Virus record (IMG/VR): IMGVR_UViG_3300032156_000092
Span: 1 to 20,933 of that record
Strand: one strand, 5' to 3'
DNA: 20,933 bases
From: a virus
This document shows, in pieces, positions 6,047 to 15,700 of the stretch (positions are counted from its first letter, which is position 1; every line of letters begins with the position of its first letter). The position numbers and the translations under genes were made by a program. The notes beneath the pieces are model-generated. The model did no database searches. It worked only from the letters and a program-made list of their open reading frames with translations, and was not told the DNA's origin.

Positions 6047-7625
6047 ACGTGATATTGTGATCAGTAATTGATCCCGTTCCATTATTAACTATAGGGTTGC
6101 CAGCGCTGTAATAATTGGTCTCCCTTGCGATATTTCCCACAACGATGGAATAGCTTGCAGTGCAATAAATTCCACTGTCTCCAGTTCTGCGGATACAATT
6201 TTCTTTTATAATATGCCCTTGTCCTGTGGCGTGGATTCCGTAGCCCATACATTCGTCAACAATATTTCCTGCAACTACGACACCTTTTCCAACTTCTGCT
6301 GATCCTACTATTTTAATAGCTTTTTGGTTGTGATCAGCTCCGCCATAGTTGATTATATTATCCTCAATAGTTGTCAAGTACGAATATTCAGAAAAGATTG
6401 ATGATCCCCGCATCCCCATAACGGTATTTGCAACTACTGAGCCCTTGACGCAATATTGCAAAAGTAAACCATCGATACCTAATAGATTGGTCGTAATTTC
6501 ACCGCTAATGTTGTTGCCTGTAACTTGATAGTTTTGACAATAGACCAATTTAATGGGGCAGGAGCAATTACCATAATACCCGTCATCTACAGTTACGCCG
6601 TGGCTCTCTCGGATATAGAGACCGTAGGGAGCAGCATTGGTATCCATCTCAGCAGGCAAAGTAAAGCTGTATCGAGGGACACTTACGTTTTTACATCCCT
6701 TTACGTAGAGCCCGCAAGTTTGCATTTCGTACACGTCAAAATCAGCATCGGCAACAGTTAACCCATCACATTGCACCACATTTATGCAAGCATAACTGGT
6801 ATTCGACGTGCCAGCCATATTTACGTCAATTCGCGGGGAAATAAATTCAATATTTTCAGATATTTCTGCGTTTAAATAGATTGACAGAACGGTATTGTCC
6901 GGGATTGCGATTGGCAATGAGCGATCTAGATAAACATTATATCCAACAATATTCAAGATTTTATAGATCCCTTGCGCCCAGGTATAACTGGACACTACAT
7001 AATCACCAATTGCATAACCAGTAATCGTGTTAACTGTAATATAGCTTTGCCCCAAAGGAGCAGTCACAGTTAACATCACGTTTTTTAAATAATCCCCGCC
7101 GTAAATCCTAATCCCTGACCTTCCGTTGCCAAGATTCGAGAAAGTAAGTTTAGCCGCTGGGTGGAAATAAAACCGAGCATTTTTTAACTTAGTAATCTCG
7201 ATACCGTAGGCGTAGGCGTCCAGATAAGTGCCTGCTGGAAAATAGATTGTCTTATTGGAGGCGTTCGCAAAAATATTATAAAGTGCGGTGTGATCGTTGG
7301 TTACCCCATCTCCTACGCAACCCGCCAACTTAGCGTTAACATCATATTGCACAGGTAGAGCAGGGGATAGATAGCTCCCATTATTAGCCAAAAACAACGT
7401 GCCCGATCCTGCATTTGTGACACTATCTAATAGGGTTTTGTTGGTGTGACCGTGTAATTCTGTGTGGGTATGTCCAGATGTGGCAAAATAAACGGAATCG
7501 TGCCCTTGGAGCAAGCCAGCATCAACTATCCGGTCGTCTTTAAGAGCTCTTTGGTTCTCGCGGATAACCCCAGGAACATCTGCTACTAATTCGTCATCGG
7601 CTGGTTTGTTGCCATTATAAGCCAT
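6045..7625 (-). CDS. tailspike-like beta-helix protein, first copy (526 aa)
   Basis: Residues 1-50 (AYNGNKPADDELVAD ... ALKDDRIVDAGLL) form a small conserved head, probably the tail-attachment part. HTHTELHGHT (52-61) carries histidine pairs, and GSGTLFLANNGSY (73-85) is the shared fibre module. VNAKLAGCVGDGVTND (96-111) and IYFPAGTYL (127-135) are typical of the start of pectate-lyase-like beta-helices. The remainder is rich in short strands with Asn and Gly turns (for example NNISGEI, NTVMGM, NIVDECMGYGIH), consistent with stacked rungs. Function is inferred to be host polysaccharide binding or cleavage. The ATG start has AAAGGAGG upstream, and that site can be sequestered by a hairpin. Confidence 0.8.
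   Translation of the reverse strand: MAYNGNKPADDELVADVPGVIRENQRALKDDRIVDAGLLQGHDSVYFATSGHTHTELHGHTNKTLLDSVTNAGSGTLFLANNGSYLSPALPVQYDVNAKLAGCVGDGVTNDHTALYNIFANASNKTIYFPAGTYLDAYAYGIEITKLKNARFYFHPAAKLTFSNLGNGRSGIRIYGGDYLKNVMLTVTAPLGQSYITVNTITGYAIGDYVVSSYTWAQGIYKILNIVGYNVYLDRSLPIAIPDNTVLSIYLNAEISENIEFISPRIDVNMAGTSNTSYACINVVQCDGLTVADADFDVYEMQTCGLYVKGCKNVSVPRYSFTLPAEMDTNAAPYGLYIRESHGVTVDDGYYGNCSCPIKLVYCQNYQVTGNNISGEITTNLLGIDGLLLQYCVKGSVVANTVMGMRGSSIFSEYSYLTTIEDNIINYGGADHNQKAIKIVGSAEVGKGVVVAGNIVDECMGYGIHATGQGHIIKENCIRRTGDSGIYCTASYSIVVGNIARETNYYSAGNPIVNNGTGSITDHNIT
7224..7340 (-). repeat. DNA blocks identical to the neighbouring tailspike gene (copy 2)
   Basis: This is the partner of 5630-5746: 33 identical bases at 7224-7256 and 41 at 7300-7340, encoding the same beta-helix entry motifs, with diverged DNA between. 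In this copy the flank lacks the 12-bp inverted repeat found beside copy 1. Confidence 0.85.
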
Positions 7626-7632
7626 AAATAGT

Positions 7633-7669
7633 CCTCCTTTGTCAGGAGGTGGGGCTATTTCCCCACCTC
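7633..7669 (-). promoter_or_regulatory. two mutually exclusive hairpins over the tailspike ribosome binding site
   Basis: Hairpin 1 (7646-7669) begins at the last base of the gpJ-like stop codon: GAGGTGGGG pairs with CCCCACCTC over 9 bp with a six-base loop, and no T tract follows. Hairpin 2 (7633-7649) pairs CCTCCT with AGGAGG around five bases, and its AGGAGG is the ribosome binding site of the 526-aa tailspike. Both use the CCTC at 7646-7649, so they cannot form together. When hairpin 1 forms the binding site is free; when hairpin 2 forms it is hidden. A regulatory role is inference. Confidence 0.55.
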
Positions 7670-10600
7670 TAAAATCCTTTTGCTTGCCAGTAAATAGTGC
7701 CCGCCACTAAATCGTCGTCTTCGTTGTATAGGTTACAATAAAAGTAATCGTAGCTCTCTAATCCAACTTCGGCTCTGAGCCCCACCCCAATAGGGGTAAC
7801 CTCCAGGTAGCCATTGTCATATTGCCCAGGAGGGAAGCGAAAAGAAATTGGGTAGATTACCCGGTTGCCATTTAATCCCAATGTGATGTTTGCGATACCT
7901 TGTTGCGCTAAATCTGGCACATCCAAAATAATCTCAAACCCAGTGACGATAGGGGTATCTATCCCATTGGCTGACGTCAAAGCTAATTTAACCTGTAGAT
8001 ATCTTGTCGTGATTGATTGGGCTATATAAGTTATCCAACTACCCCAACCTCCTGGCACATTAGCGGTGCGATAGGAGATAGTGTATCCAGTATTCGCTGG
8101 ACAGAAGATCTCACTATCAATCAAGAGACCGCAGGTGGTCACTACGGAGAGATCATAAGCCTCTGTAGTATAAGTGCCAGCAAAAGCCCCCTCGGTAAGT
8201 TTAATTGCAGACTGCATAGTGATCCAGGCGTCTCTGGTATAGTCCGATAAACGACCTCCTAAAGTGTCCATGTGAGCGTTACCTGCGGAAACGTAGGTAT
8301 TCACACAAGTTCCAGTAGGCTCAATGATCTCGTCCCAGCTACGGATAATATTTCGTATGTCAAGTTCAGTGACGATTATCTCGCAATCATCCGCAGTTAA
8401 ACTGCAAACTTTATCTACTGAGATTGACTTAATCCAAAAGTGATAAGTGCCGACTTCAAAAATGGGCCATTCAAAATGGTCGGTTGGGTCAGTAATTACC
8501 CCAACTTGGCTTCCGTTATCCCAGGTAGATCCCAATCTAATTTCGTACTTTGTAATATAATTAACTGTCGGATTAGTCCAACTTGCCACAAAATTGTTGA
8601 AATTTTGCACTACCTGAAAATCAGTAGGAGCGGGAGGAGCAATATTATCCACCCAGATTGTTTCTTCGTCCGAACCCACTTTTTTCCCGCTAATCAAATA
8701 GACTGTTTTTACGGTGTGATACCCTGCAGCAGTCAGATAGATTTTTGCAGGGTGGTCGTAATGCCCCAAAAAAACCCCATCAAAATAGACTTTAACGAGA
8801 TTTACAAGACCCACTTCTATCCAGTCAGCCAGGAGATAGTGTCCATCTACGTCTTCTGACTTGGTTAAAATTAACCCGCTACGAAATTCCATATCTTGAC
8901 TATAATTTATTTCGGGCACTGTGGCGTCATCAATATATACTTCCTCGATGTATTCCAAACAAGAGAGCTTCCGTCGAAAGTCTCCGTCTCTTGTGATGGA
9001 AACAACGCGGAAAGGTTTGGCTGACTTATCAACCTCACCAAAACTGTATAAGTAATCTGTTTGTGGTTCCAGCATAATTTCTGGAGGATCAACAATTTGA
9101 ATAAAGGCAGTGACTGTCTCTACACCTACACCTATAACCTCATGCGTCGCTAAAGTGTCCGTTATCTGATTTCTAATTGTGATCTCATAGTCGACGTCTG
9201 GTTGCAAAACTACGGTATTATCTAATTGGATACCGTCAACAGTCGAATAAGCAATTCTGCCTCCGATTGCCCACTTGGGCACATCGTGCTGTACTAAAAT
9301 AACATCTCCTACTTGGCAAGCGATTGCGTCAACATCAGCCGAAAAACTAATTGTGCGCAAGAGATATTTATTTAATCTTAATCGATACAAGGCTTCCCGG
9401 TAAGCGTGGTTAAAATCAGTGATCCCGTCAAGGTTAACTGTTGCTGTTCTGGTATCTGATGCATCGTAATCCTCAGTTGTTAGGAAGAAGATATCTCTTT
9501 CGTAATTTTTGTCCTCGCTGTAAAAAGTTACCTCTACCGCATTACTTCGGCTCTCATCTGATAAAAAAGTCTCGCTAAAACTACCAGCAATGATATTTGC
9601 AGAAGTAAACAATTGCACTGGGTCTGCTGTTCCATCCCAAATACAGCTAAATTTCGTGCCTTTGATAACAACCTTGCCTCTGCCAGTTGATTCTGGTGTT
9701 TTTAAAGCGTCCCAGAGATTTCCATAAACATCACAAATCCAATTAATCACACAGCGCTTAATGATTACTTCTTCGCCTTCTACTAACACTTCGACTTCTT
9801 CGTCGCAGAAAGTTGACCAGTCACTAAAAGACTGAAAATCTACGTTGTCGGTGGAGATTCCCTCTGTTTCATAAACCCAAGCTGACGTATTAATATTGTA
9901 TAAATGCTTTATTCTGCAGATTAAATCATAAGCGCACCAGGCAGGATTGGAGGCGTCTTTTTCCTGGTATTCGTCATCATCGGGATTCCATACCCACACC
10001 TTGCTTCTGGTTTGCTCCCAGGTAACGTTAGGTACTGAGCCATTTAAATCTTCTGTGGCTAACGCAGACATTCCTAACAAGATTTTATTTTGCCGTACTA
10101 AAACCTCACCCATTCGCGCGTTAAATTCTTGGTAATAACAAGTGGAACGGTTGGTAAAGTTAGGGTCAGGAAACCAGAAGTGATTTTCGTAAACTTCGCG
10201 ACACATTACCCTTACGTCGTAAGCGTCTAAAGCCAAATCTTCAACGTGCGCTTTCAGGGTAAAAGCTGATTCCGTTGCTCCTAAAGTATACCAGCGACCC
10301 TCGCTATCACTATAGACAGGGTATTGCGGAGGGGTTGCGGGTCGAGCCATCCAAGGATAGCAGGTATCAATAGACCCGTCCCAAGTGAGCTTATGCCAAT
10401 CATTAGCATCCTTTACGCTGTATTCTCCGTCAAATTTCATTGAGATCGAGAATTTCCCCGCTCCATAACAAGTCCAAGCTCCAGCAGGAAAATTTAAAAC
10501 TACCTCTAAGTCGCTAACCGCATTACCAGTTGTGGTTTTATTTACCCAGACCCCGACAGGGTCAACATCATTATTTGGATTATCAAGCTGGACGTTAGGA

Positions 10601-11373
10601 TATTGACTTTGCCAGAAACCGTCAGATATCTCCAAAAAGCTCTGGTCATTGAGACCAGCTCTTTTGTATATGGTAATTCCTGCAAATTCATCAATATCTG
10701 TATCGTTAATTTTAATACTTGCTATCCCCGTACAGTTGCTATCTTCTCCGTTACCTGTATAATCACAAGGCCCTTCTCCGCCACAAATAACCATATTTAG
10801 TTTTTGTGTTCCGCTGGTATAGACGCGCTGATAAACCAGTTGTCCAGCTGTTCGCCTTGTCCCATAAGTTATCGGCAAAGGATTCCCTTGACCTGTCAAA
10901 GTGGACAAAGGAGACCATCCATTGGCTGAAGAGGAGATGTTATTTTCAGTGAGGGGTTGTTCCGCCAGCATATATCTATTTATTAAATAATTTCCACCTG
11001 CAGCCATTAGACCAGCCGCTAAATAAGATGCGGCACCCCAGCCAGCCATACCAATAAAGCCAGCTCCCATAAAAGCTCCCCCAGCAAACACAGAGCCTAC
11101 CCCCATTGTTACGATGGTTAGGGCTACTGCCGCAAGGACGCCTACTACTTTTTTATTGGTATCTGAACCTCCACTGATTACTGGTCTACAAAGCACAAAA
11201 TCTCCTTCAGCGGGGATAAAATCACCAACAACAACTTTTCCGTTCACGGTGACTAACCAGTCTTCGGGATTTTCGATGCCTGCTAATTCATATACCCCTT
11301 GTCCGTTCAATTCTTTTTGGTATACTTGCTTGCTTGAGCTAAATGGATTCAGGATCTTTGTAACCGTGAGCAA
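7669..11373 (-). CDS. gpI-gpJ fused tail tip / host specificity protein (1234 aa)
   Basis: Forms the distal tail tip and central fibre. Residues 1-65 look like a small beta-grasp domain (VTVNGKVVVGDFIPAEGDFV), and residues 75-135 are long, glycine-rich and hydrophobic. QGNPLPITYG (162-171) corresponds to the lambda gpI C-terminus (QGNVLPVLYG in gpI). From about 190 onward the protein follows gpJ-like architecture: glycine/cysteine-rich GGEGPCDYTGNG, tail-hub beta domains, and a fibronectin type III-like domain around 905-990 (PPAPTDFQVV ... VASWTNP). Its length is near the sum of lambda gpI and gpJ, supporting a fusion. It starts at TTG with AAGGTGA about 4-5 bases upstream, 4 bases after the NlpC gene. 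The C-terminal part should contact the receptor. A hairpin follows the stop. Confidence 0.85.
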   Translation of the reverse strand: MLTVTKILNPFSSSKQVYQKELNGQGVYELAGIENPEDWLVTVNGKVVVGDFIPAEGDFVLCRPVISGGSDTNKKVVGVLAAVALTIVTMGVGSVFAGGAFMGAGFIGMAGWGAASYLAAGLMAAGGNYLINRYMLAEQPLTENNISSSANGWSPLSTLTGQGNPLPITYGTRRTAGQLVYQRVYTSGTQKLNMVICGGEGPCDYTGNGEDSNCTGIASIKINDTDIDEFAGITIYKRAGLNDQSFLEISDGFWQSQYPNVQLDNPNNDVDPVGVWVNKTTTGNAVSDLEVVLNFPAGAWTCYGAGKFSISMKFDGEYSVKDANDWHKLTWDGSIDTCYPWMARPATPPQYPVYSDSEGRWYTLGATESAFTLKAHVEDLALDAYDVRVMCREVYENHFWFPDPNFTNRSTCYYQEFNARMGEVLVRQNKILLGMSALATEDLNGSVPNVTWEQTRSKVWVWNPDDDEYQEKDASNPAWCAYDLICRIKHLYNINTSAWVYETEGISTDNVDFQSFSDWSTFCDEEVEVLVEGEEVIIKRCVINWICDVYGNLWDALKTPESTGRGKVVIKGTKFSCIWDGTADPVQLFTSANIIAGSFSETFLSDESRSNAVEVTFYSEDKNYERDIFFLTTEDYDASDTRTATVNLDGITDFNHAYREALYRLRLNKYLLRTISFSADVDAIACQVGDVILVQHDVPKWAIGGRIAYSTVDGIQLDNTVVLQPDVDYEITIRNQITDTLATHEVIGVGVETVTAFIQIVDPPEIMLEPQTDYLYSFGEVDKSAKPFRVVSITRDGDFRRKLSCLEYIEEVYIDDATVPEINYSQDMEFRSGLILTKSEDVDGHYLLADWIEVGLVNLVKVYFDGVFLGHYDHPAKIYLTAAGYHTVKTVYLISGKKVGSDEETIWVDNIAPPAPTDFQVVQNFNNFVASWTNPTVNYITKYEIRLGSTWDNGSQVGVITDPTDHFEWPIFEVGTYHFWIKSISVDKVCSLTADDCEIIVTELDIRNIIRSWDEIIEPTGTCVNTYVSAGNAHMDTLGGRLSDYTRDAWITMQSAIKLTEGAFAGTYTTEAYDLSVVTTCGLLIDSEIFCPANTGYTISYRTANVPGGWGSWITYIAQSITTRYLQVKLALTSANGIDTPIVTGFEIILDVPDLAQQGIANITLGLNGNRVIYPISFRFPPGQYDNGYLEVTPIGVGLRAEVGLESYDYFYCNLYNEDDDLVAGTIYWQAKGF

Positions 11374-11377
11374 GAAA

Positions 11378-11794
11378 TCACCTTCTTTCTGTCAAGGTCA
11401 AGGTGTAGAATCCAACTATTTTATTTTTCCACATTGGATGATCTATTCTTGAGGTATGCACATTTACTTTTTCTAAGATGTGGACAAACTTTCCGTTTCC
11501 AATATAAACCCCCACGTGGTTAACTAACGTGGGGTGATTCCTAATCACTACTAAAGCTGGCACAGGGATTTCTTTTCCTGCCACTTGTTTAAAAAAATCA
11601 CCAAAGCCTTCTTTGTCATTATACTTCCGGGCGATTCCCTCTGGGTCATAAGCTGACAAATTATAATCAGGCAAACTGTAGCCATAGAGCATAAAAATAT
11701 GCATCGCCAATCCATAGCAATCAAATTTGTCTGGGCCTCTGCCACCGTCTGCAAAAGTGGCGGTAAGTAATCTATCTATACAGGTTTGTCCCAA
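11378..11794 (-). CDS. NlpC/P60 family tail-tip peptidase, lambda gpK-like (138 aa)
   Basis: A predicted cysteine peptidase that cleaves peptidoglycan stem peptides, or assists tail-tip assembly, in lambda-like phages. FDCYGL places the nucleophile at C26, NHVGVYIGNG places the histidine at H93, and FVHI supplies the third polar residue at H105, the usual NlpC/P60 order and spacing. It lacks the JAB-like N-terminal domain of lambda gpK, so it is the short form. It starts at TTG, overlaps the gpL-like gene by 23 bases, and has GGGGAG about 10 bases upstream, suggesting coupled translation. Its place between gpL and the gpI-J protein matches the lambda order. Confidence 0.88.
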   Translation of the reverse strand: MGQTCIDRLLTATFADGGRGPDKFDCYGLAMHIFMLYGYSLPDYNLSAYDPEGIARKYNDKEGFGDFFKQVAGKEIPVPALVVIRNHPTLVNHVGVYIGNGKFVHILEKVNVHTSRIDHPMWKNKIVGFYTLTLTERR

Positions 11795-12377
11795 CTATGC
11801 CAATCTCCCCTCCAAACCTCATCTGGTTTTCTAGCTCTAAACACCGGGTGTAAGTTTTATTACAGGTGGTTTCTGCCCCAGCATAAGCGCATTGGCAACC
11901 TTTAAACTGTAACATGCAAAAGTCTTTCATGTACCGCTGTTGCGGTCTCCTTGATTGCAAGCCATATTCCCCTTGACAAGTAAAGCTACACCATTGCTCA
12001 TCACAAGTAGTTGCCCTAATGATAAAAGTCTCGCTGATTTCAGCAACCCCAGAAATTAAATTATCACTGTGCACAACTTTTAAAGTGATTTCTTTTCCGA
12101 CCCCACCCTTGCAGGCCTCAAGATATCCTTGCACTACCCGGTTAATATTAGATACCTTAATCGTTAGTTTTGGTATCTCTCCTTTGCTATCTTCAGAGAT
12201 TTCTGACAAATCAAAAGGAAAAGCTGTGTATATTTGACTGTCAAAAGTTATATCTTCAGTATTCCTAACTAGGTATAAAGTTTCTGTCTCCAAATCAACC
12301 TCAAGTAATATTAACCAAGCTCCTGTGTCAGAAGGCTTATTTTTAACCAGTTTTGCTATTGCAGATAAACTTAACAT
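11772..12377 (-). CDS. minor tail protein L-like, probable Fe-S cluster protein (201 aa)
   Basis: Part of the tail tip, between the distal tail ring and the hub. The N-terminal 140 residues are beta-rich (LYLVRNTEDITFDSQIYTAFPF), as in lambda gpL. The C-terminal part has cysteines at 154, 161, 163, 172 and 179. C154, C163, C172 and C179 match the four-cysteine arrangement by which gpL-family proteins bind a [4Fe-4S] cluster; that assignment comes from the family. Other cysteines (125, 130, 134) precede it. The ATG start has GGAGG 9 bases upstream, where the site overlaps the end of the gpM-like gene. The order M-L-K supports the call. Confidence 0.85.
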   Translation of the reverse strand: MLSLSAIAKLVKNKPSDTGAWLILLEVDLETETLYLVRNTEDITFDSQIYTAFPFDLSEISEDSKGEIPKLTIKVSNINRVVQGYLEACKGGVGKEITLKVVHSDNLISGVAEISETFIIRATTCDEQWCSFTCQGEYGLQSRRPQQRYMKDFCMLQFKGCQCAYAGAETTCNKTYTRCLELENQMRFGGEIGIVGTNLYR

Positions 12378-12381
12378 AGGC

Positions 12382-12720
12382 CTAAGCCTCCTTCACGGTT
12401 ACTTCGATTTCCCAGCCAACTACAGATATTTTACGGGCTTTGCCTAAGTTGACAAATCTAACAGATAAAACTTCCGTAGTGATAGGATGCGTCCAGTCAA
12501 AAACCTCTGCTTGACCTTTGACCGTATTGCGAAAAAAGCTTGTTAAAGCGCAATAGTCAGAATTTGACAAACAATTATATTTAAAAGTATATGTGCCTCG
12601 AGATCTCGTAAATTTAGCCCGAGAAATCTGACTTCCATTTTCAACCTGAGAGGCTATTCCCACATCCTCAAATTCTTCGCTGAATTCGTTACAGCAGGCG
12701 ATATTTGGATAAACAGCCAT
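12382..12720 (-). CDS. minor tail protein M-like (112 aa)
   Basis: A lambda gpM-type tip protein that joins the tape measure initiator complex. Recognisable features are the central YTFKYNCLSNSDYCALTSFF, the GQAEVFDWTHP stretch (about residues 70-80) and the C-terminal VRFVNLGKARKISVVGWEIEV pattern, together with a length close to lambda gpM. The ATG start has GGGGGA upstream. It is separated from the tape measure by a stem-loop and from gpL by 4 bases. Confidence 0.83.
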   Translation of the reverse strand: MAVYPNIACCNEFSEEFEDVGIASQVENGSQISRAKFTRSRGTYTFKYNCLSNSDYCALTSFFRNTVKGQAEVFDWTHPITTEVLSVRFVNLGKARKISVVGWEIEVTVKEA

Positions 12721-12735
12721 TAGTATTCCCCCTTC

Positions 12736-12767
12736 AAAATAGGAGCTCCTGGGGCAACCAGGAGCTC
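12736..12767 (-). terminator. intercistronic stem-loop after the tape measure gene
   Basis: GAGCTCCTGG pairs perfectly with CCAGGAGCTC over 10 bp around a five-base loop (12743-12767), followed by CTATTTTG. The stem is strong but the T tract is short, so it may be a leaky terminator or an mRNA-stabilising hairpin. It begins about 8 bases after the tape measure stop. Confidence 0.6.
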
Positions 12768-12774
12768 ATTCTCG

Positions 12775-15700
12775 CTACATTGATTTGAGCAGGTCTCCTA
12801 AACCTTGCTTATTACTTGCAACTGCGTCTATCACGACACCTACTATATAGTCTCCTCCATTAACCTGAGGAGCGCTGGTCTTAGCTTTGATTTCTTGCCC
12901 GCTATTGTTTTCTATATTTATTACAAAATTGGGGGGTTGATTATTTACCGTTACATTAGGAGCTCCAAAGCCAGGCTGCTTAATTTGACTATTAGGGATA
13001 ATCTTTCCTGTCATACTGGGGATAAAGATTTCTGGGCCTCTTTCGCCAACTAAATAGGGTTTGCGTTCTGCAACAGGGCCTCCTGAAGCTCTAGCCCCAG
13101 AGATACCTGTTATTGCTCCAGCAACGGCTGGGCTTTCGCTTGCTGCCCCTCCAGCAAATCCAGTGACAGCTTTAAAAATTAACCATTTGGTCATCATCTG
13201 CAAAAGCATTTCAGAAAAATCCTTCAAGATTTGCACTGCGATATTTTTTAAAGTTGTTTGTAGATTTTTAAAGATGTCTTTTTGCTTATCTGCCGATTCT
13301 TGCCGTATAGAATCTGCTTGTTTATTAAATTCCATTTCAGCTTCAGTGGCACTTTTGCCCAAAGCCATTTGGTCTTTGATAAACTGCTCTTTTTTGGCGT
13401 AGAATTCTTCCAATGCCAAAGTCGCTTCTTGGGAAGCTCTGACTGAATCCATAAAGTAATCTACGGGGGCAGAGATTAACCCGCTTAAAGCTGACCCTAT
13501 ACTATCACTAACCACCTGGGATGCTGTTTTGATAGTGTCTGACCAGTTTTTTACTGCCATACTGGCCATTTCCCAAGGGGTTGGGTCTTGTATTAATCGA
13601 TAGTAATTTTCAATGTCCACAGTAGAGAGACCCATAGTTTCAGCTCGCATAAGAGCTTCTTGCTTTTCTATTTCTATTAGCTCGTTTTTCGTTAAAATTA
13701 ATTCATCCATTTTGTCAGTGTAGCTTTTGTAAAAGTTGGTAATTTCTCGCTCGCTATTATTTAAAATTTGTTTACGTTTGTTTTCTGAGCTAGCCAAAAA
13801 ATCAATTTCTTCTTGACTTGATTCTCCGAATTGCTTTTGAATTTCGTCTATTTTGTTGGCTCTCTCGTCCATTAAGTTTTGTAAGTCCTGGGTTCTTTTT
13901 GCGTAAATGTTTTCGATTCCTTCATAATTACCGCTGGCGTCAAATTCAAACGTAGAATTGCGTAAATCATTGGCAAGATCCCGATGGATAGACTTTAAGT
14001 TCTCTGCGTGCTGTTTATTGACGTCAGTTTCCTTATTTCTGAAGGTTTCATTGATTAAATCCAAAGCCTCTTTTAGCTTAGTCGCGTCTGTTATTTTATC
14101 TTTGGCGTCACTGATTGCATCAAGGCGTTCTTGATCAAGCACTTTTAATCTTAGTAATCTCTGCTCTTCCAGGTTGGTGGTGATATCTAACTGTGATTGC
14201 AACAGGTTCTTCTTCCAATTTTCCAGGAATTCGCGCTGTTGTCTAAGTTTTGCCTCTATGTCATCTCCGCCACCACTATCAATGATAGTTCCCAGATCTA
14301 TTGTCAATTCATACTTCGCCAGCTCTGCTAAGGCAGCCTTACGTTTTTTAGCTAACGCCTCAATCAATGACGTTACTAATTCTGTTTGTGGCACAGAGAG
14401 CTTTTTGGCGTTCAGCAAACGCTGGAATCGCTCGATGCCGTCCTCATATCCGGATATCTCCTGACCCAAAAAGTTCTGCATCTCCATAGTTTCTTTCTGC
14501 TTCATCTGCTCATCAACTATTTTTTTCGCTTCTTCTATAGTTTTCCCTTGCCTAATAGCTTCCGCGATCAAGATTTGTCTTTTTTCGTCAAGAGCTTTCT
14601 TGATTTGTTCTAATTTAGACTTATTATTCTCTTTTGTTTGACGGTTCGCAAGGATCTGTCGTTCAATCTCCCGTTGCATCTCTTTTTGATCTAATTTAAG
14701 CAGTGCTTTGTCTTTCTCTGCATCAATTTTCTTACGAGCCGCGATTTCTTCTTTTGATAATTCTTTCAGGTTTTCAATGGTTGCCTTTGTATTATGATCA
14801 CGCATAGACTTTTCCCAGTTTTCAACATTTTTGTAAGCTTCATTTCCTTGTTGCTCCACGGAGGCGTATGCGTCATCCAAAACCGTACCTTTAAAGCGAA
14901 AATTGAATTCTTTGACAACCTCTTTTCCCGCCAGGTCGTTTATTTTCTTGGCTAGCCAATTGTATCCTTCAAAAATATTATTCAGAATCTGCACAAAGGC
15001 CTGCGGGATTAAATTAAATGTGGCAATAATTAACTTAGTTAGCCCAAAAGTAGCCCAAACAAAAGCTTTTGCGAGACCTCCTACTGCGGAGATAGAGAGG
15101 TCATACATTGCTCCCAACATAAACTGCCAAGCAGACAATGTGGCTTTTTTAATCACTGCGAAAGCGCCCTGTATACCAGCGGAGGTATTAACCAACATTC
15201 TCTCAATGCCGATAGAGATAGCATCCCAATTAGACAGCACATATTTAAAAGTATCTATTGCGATCATTACCATTCCGACCCAGCCAAGGATAGACATAAA
15301 AACAGTCGCTACCGTTCGACCAACGGAGGCGATTGCTACACCTACGGTCTTGGCTGTAGATCCGACTGCGCTAACAGTAGATTTCCAAGCATTTCGTGTC
15401 GCTGTGGCTAAAAATGTTTGCTGCGTGTTAATAATGCCGCCTTGCTGAATCTGGGCGACCTTACACCTCAATATCTCCTGTTCTGTTTGCAACACTTGCC
15501 TATCGAGCCTGACGTATTCCTTCCGTAAATTGTTAAGGATACTTTCCTCCTTGGCTTTATCTTTGTAAACATTGTTGCCGAGAAAGTCCGTTTCTACACC
15601 AAAAAAGGAAGTTTTTCTTAACCCTTTCACCATTTTAGCTTGTTCATTTATGGCTAAGTTCCGCTCTGCTCTTAGTTTTCTTGTAGTCGCGAGCTGTTGC

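Noticed and set aside
6032-6082. ATG at 6082 as the start of the second tailspike
   Set aside because: It lacks a binding site, overlaps the previous gene by 38 bases, and adds residues with no counterpart in the paralogue.
419-7625. Diversity-generating retroelement acting on the fibre genes
   Set aside because: No reverse transcriptase and no template-like adenine-biased repeat pair is visible in the window; repeats found are diverged tandem units or identical blocks.
8440-8859. 139-aa plus-strand reading frame
   Set aside because: It is antisense to the gpI-J gene, whose frame is clearly coding, and its protein has no recognisable features.
14903-15448. 181-aa plus-strand reading frame
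   Set aside because: It is antisense to the tape measure coding sequence, with no ribosome binding site or recognisable domain; a shadow frame.
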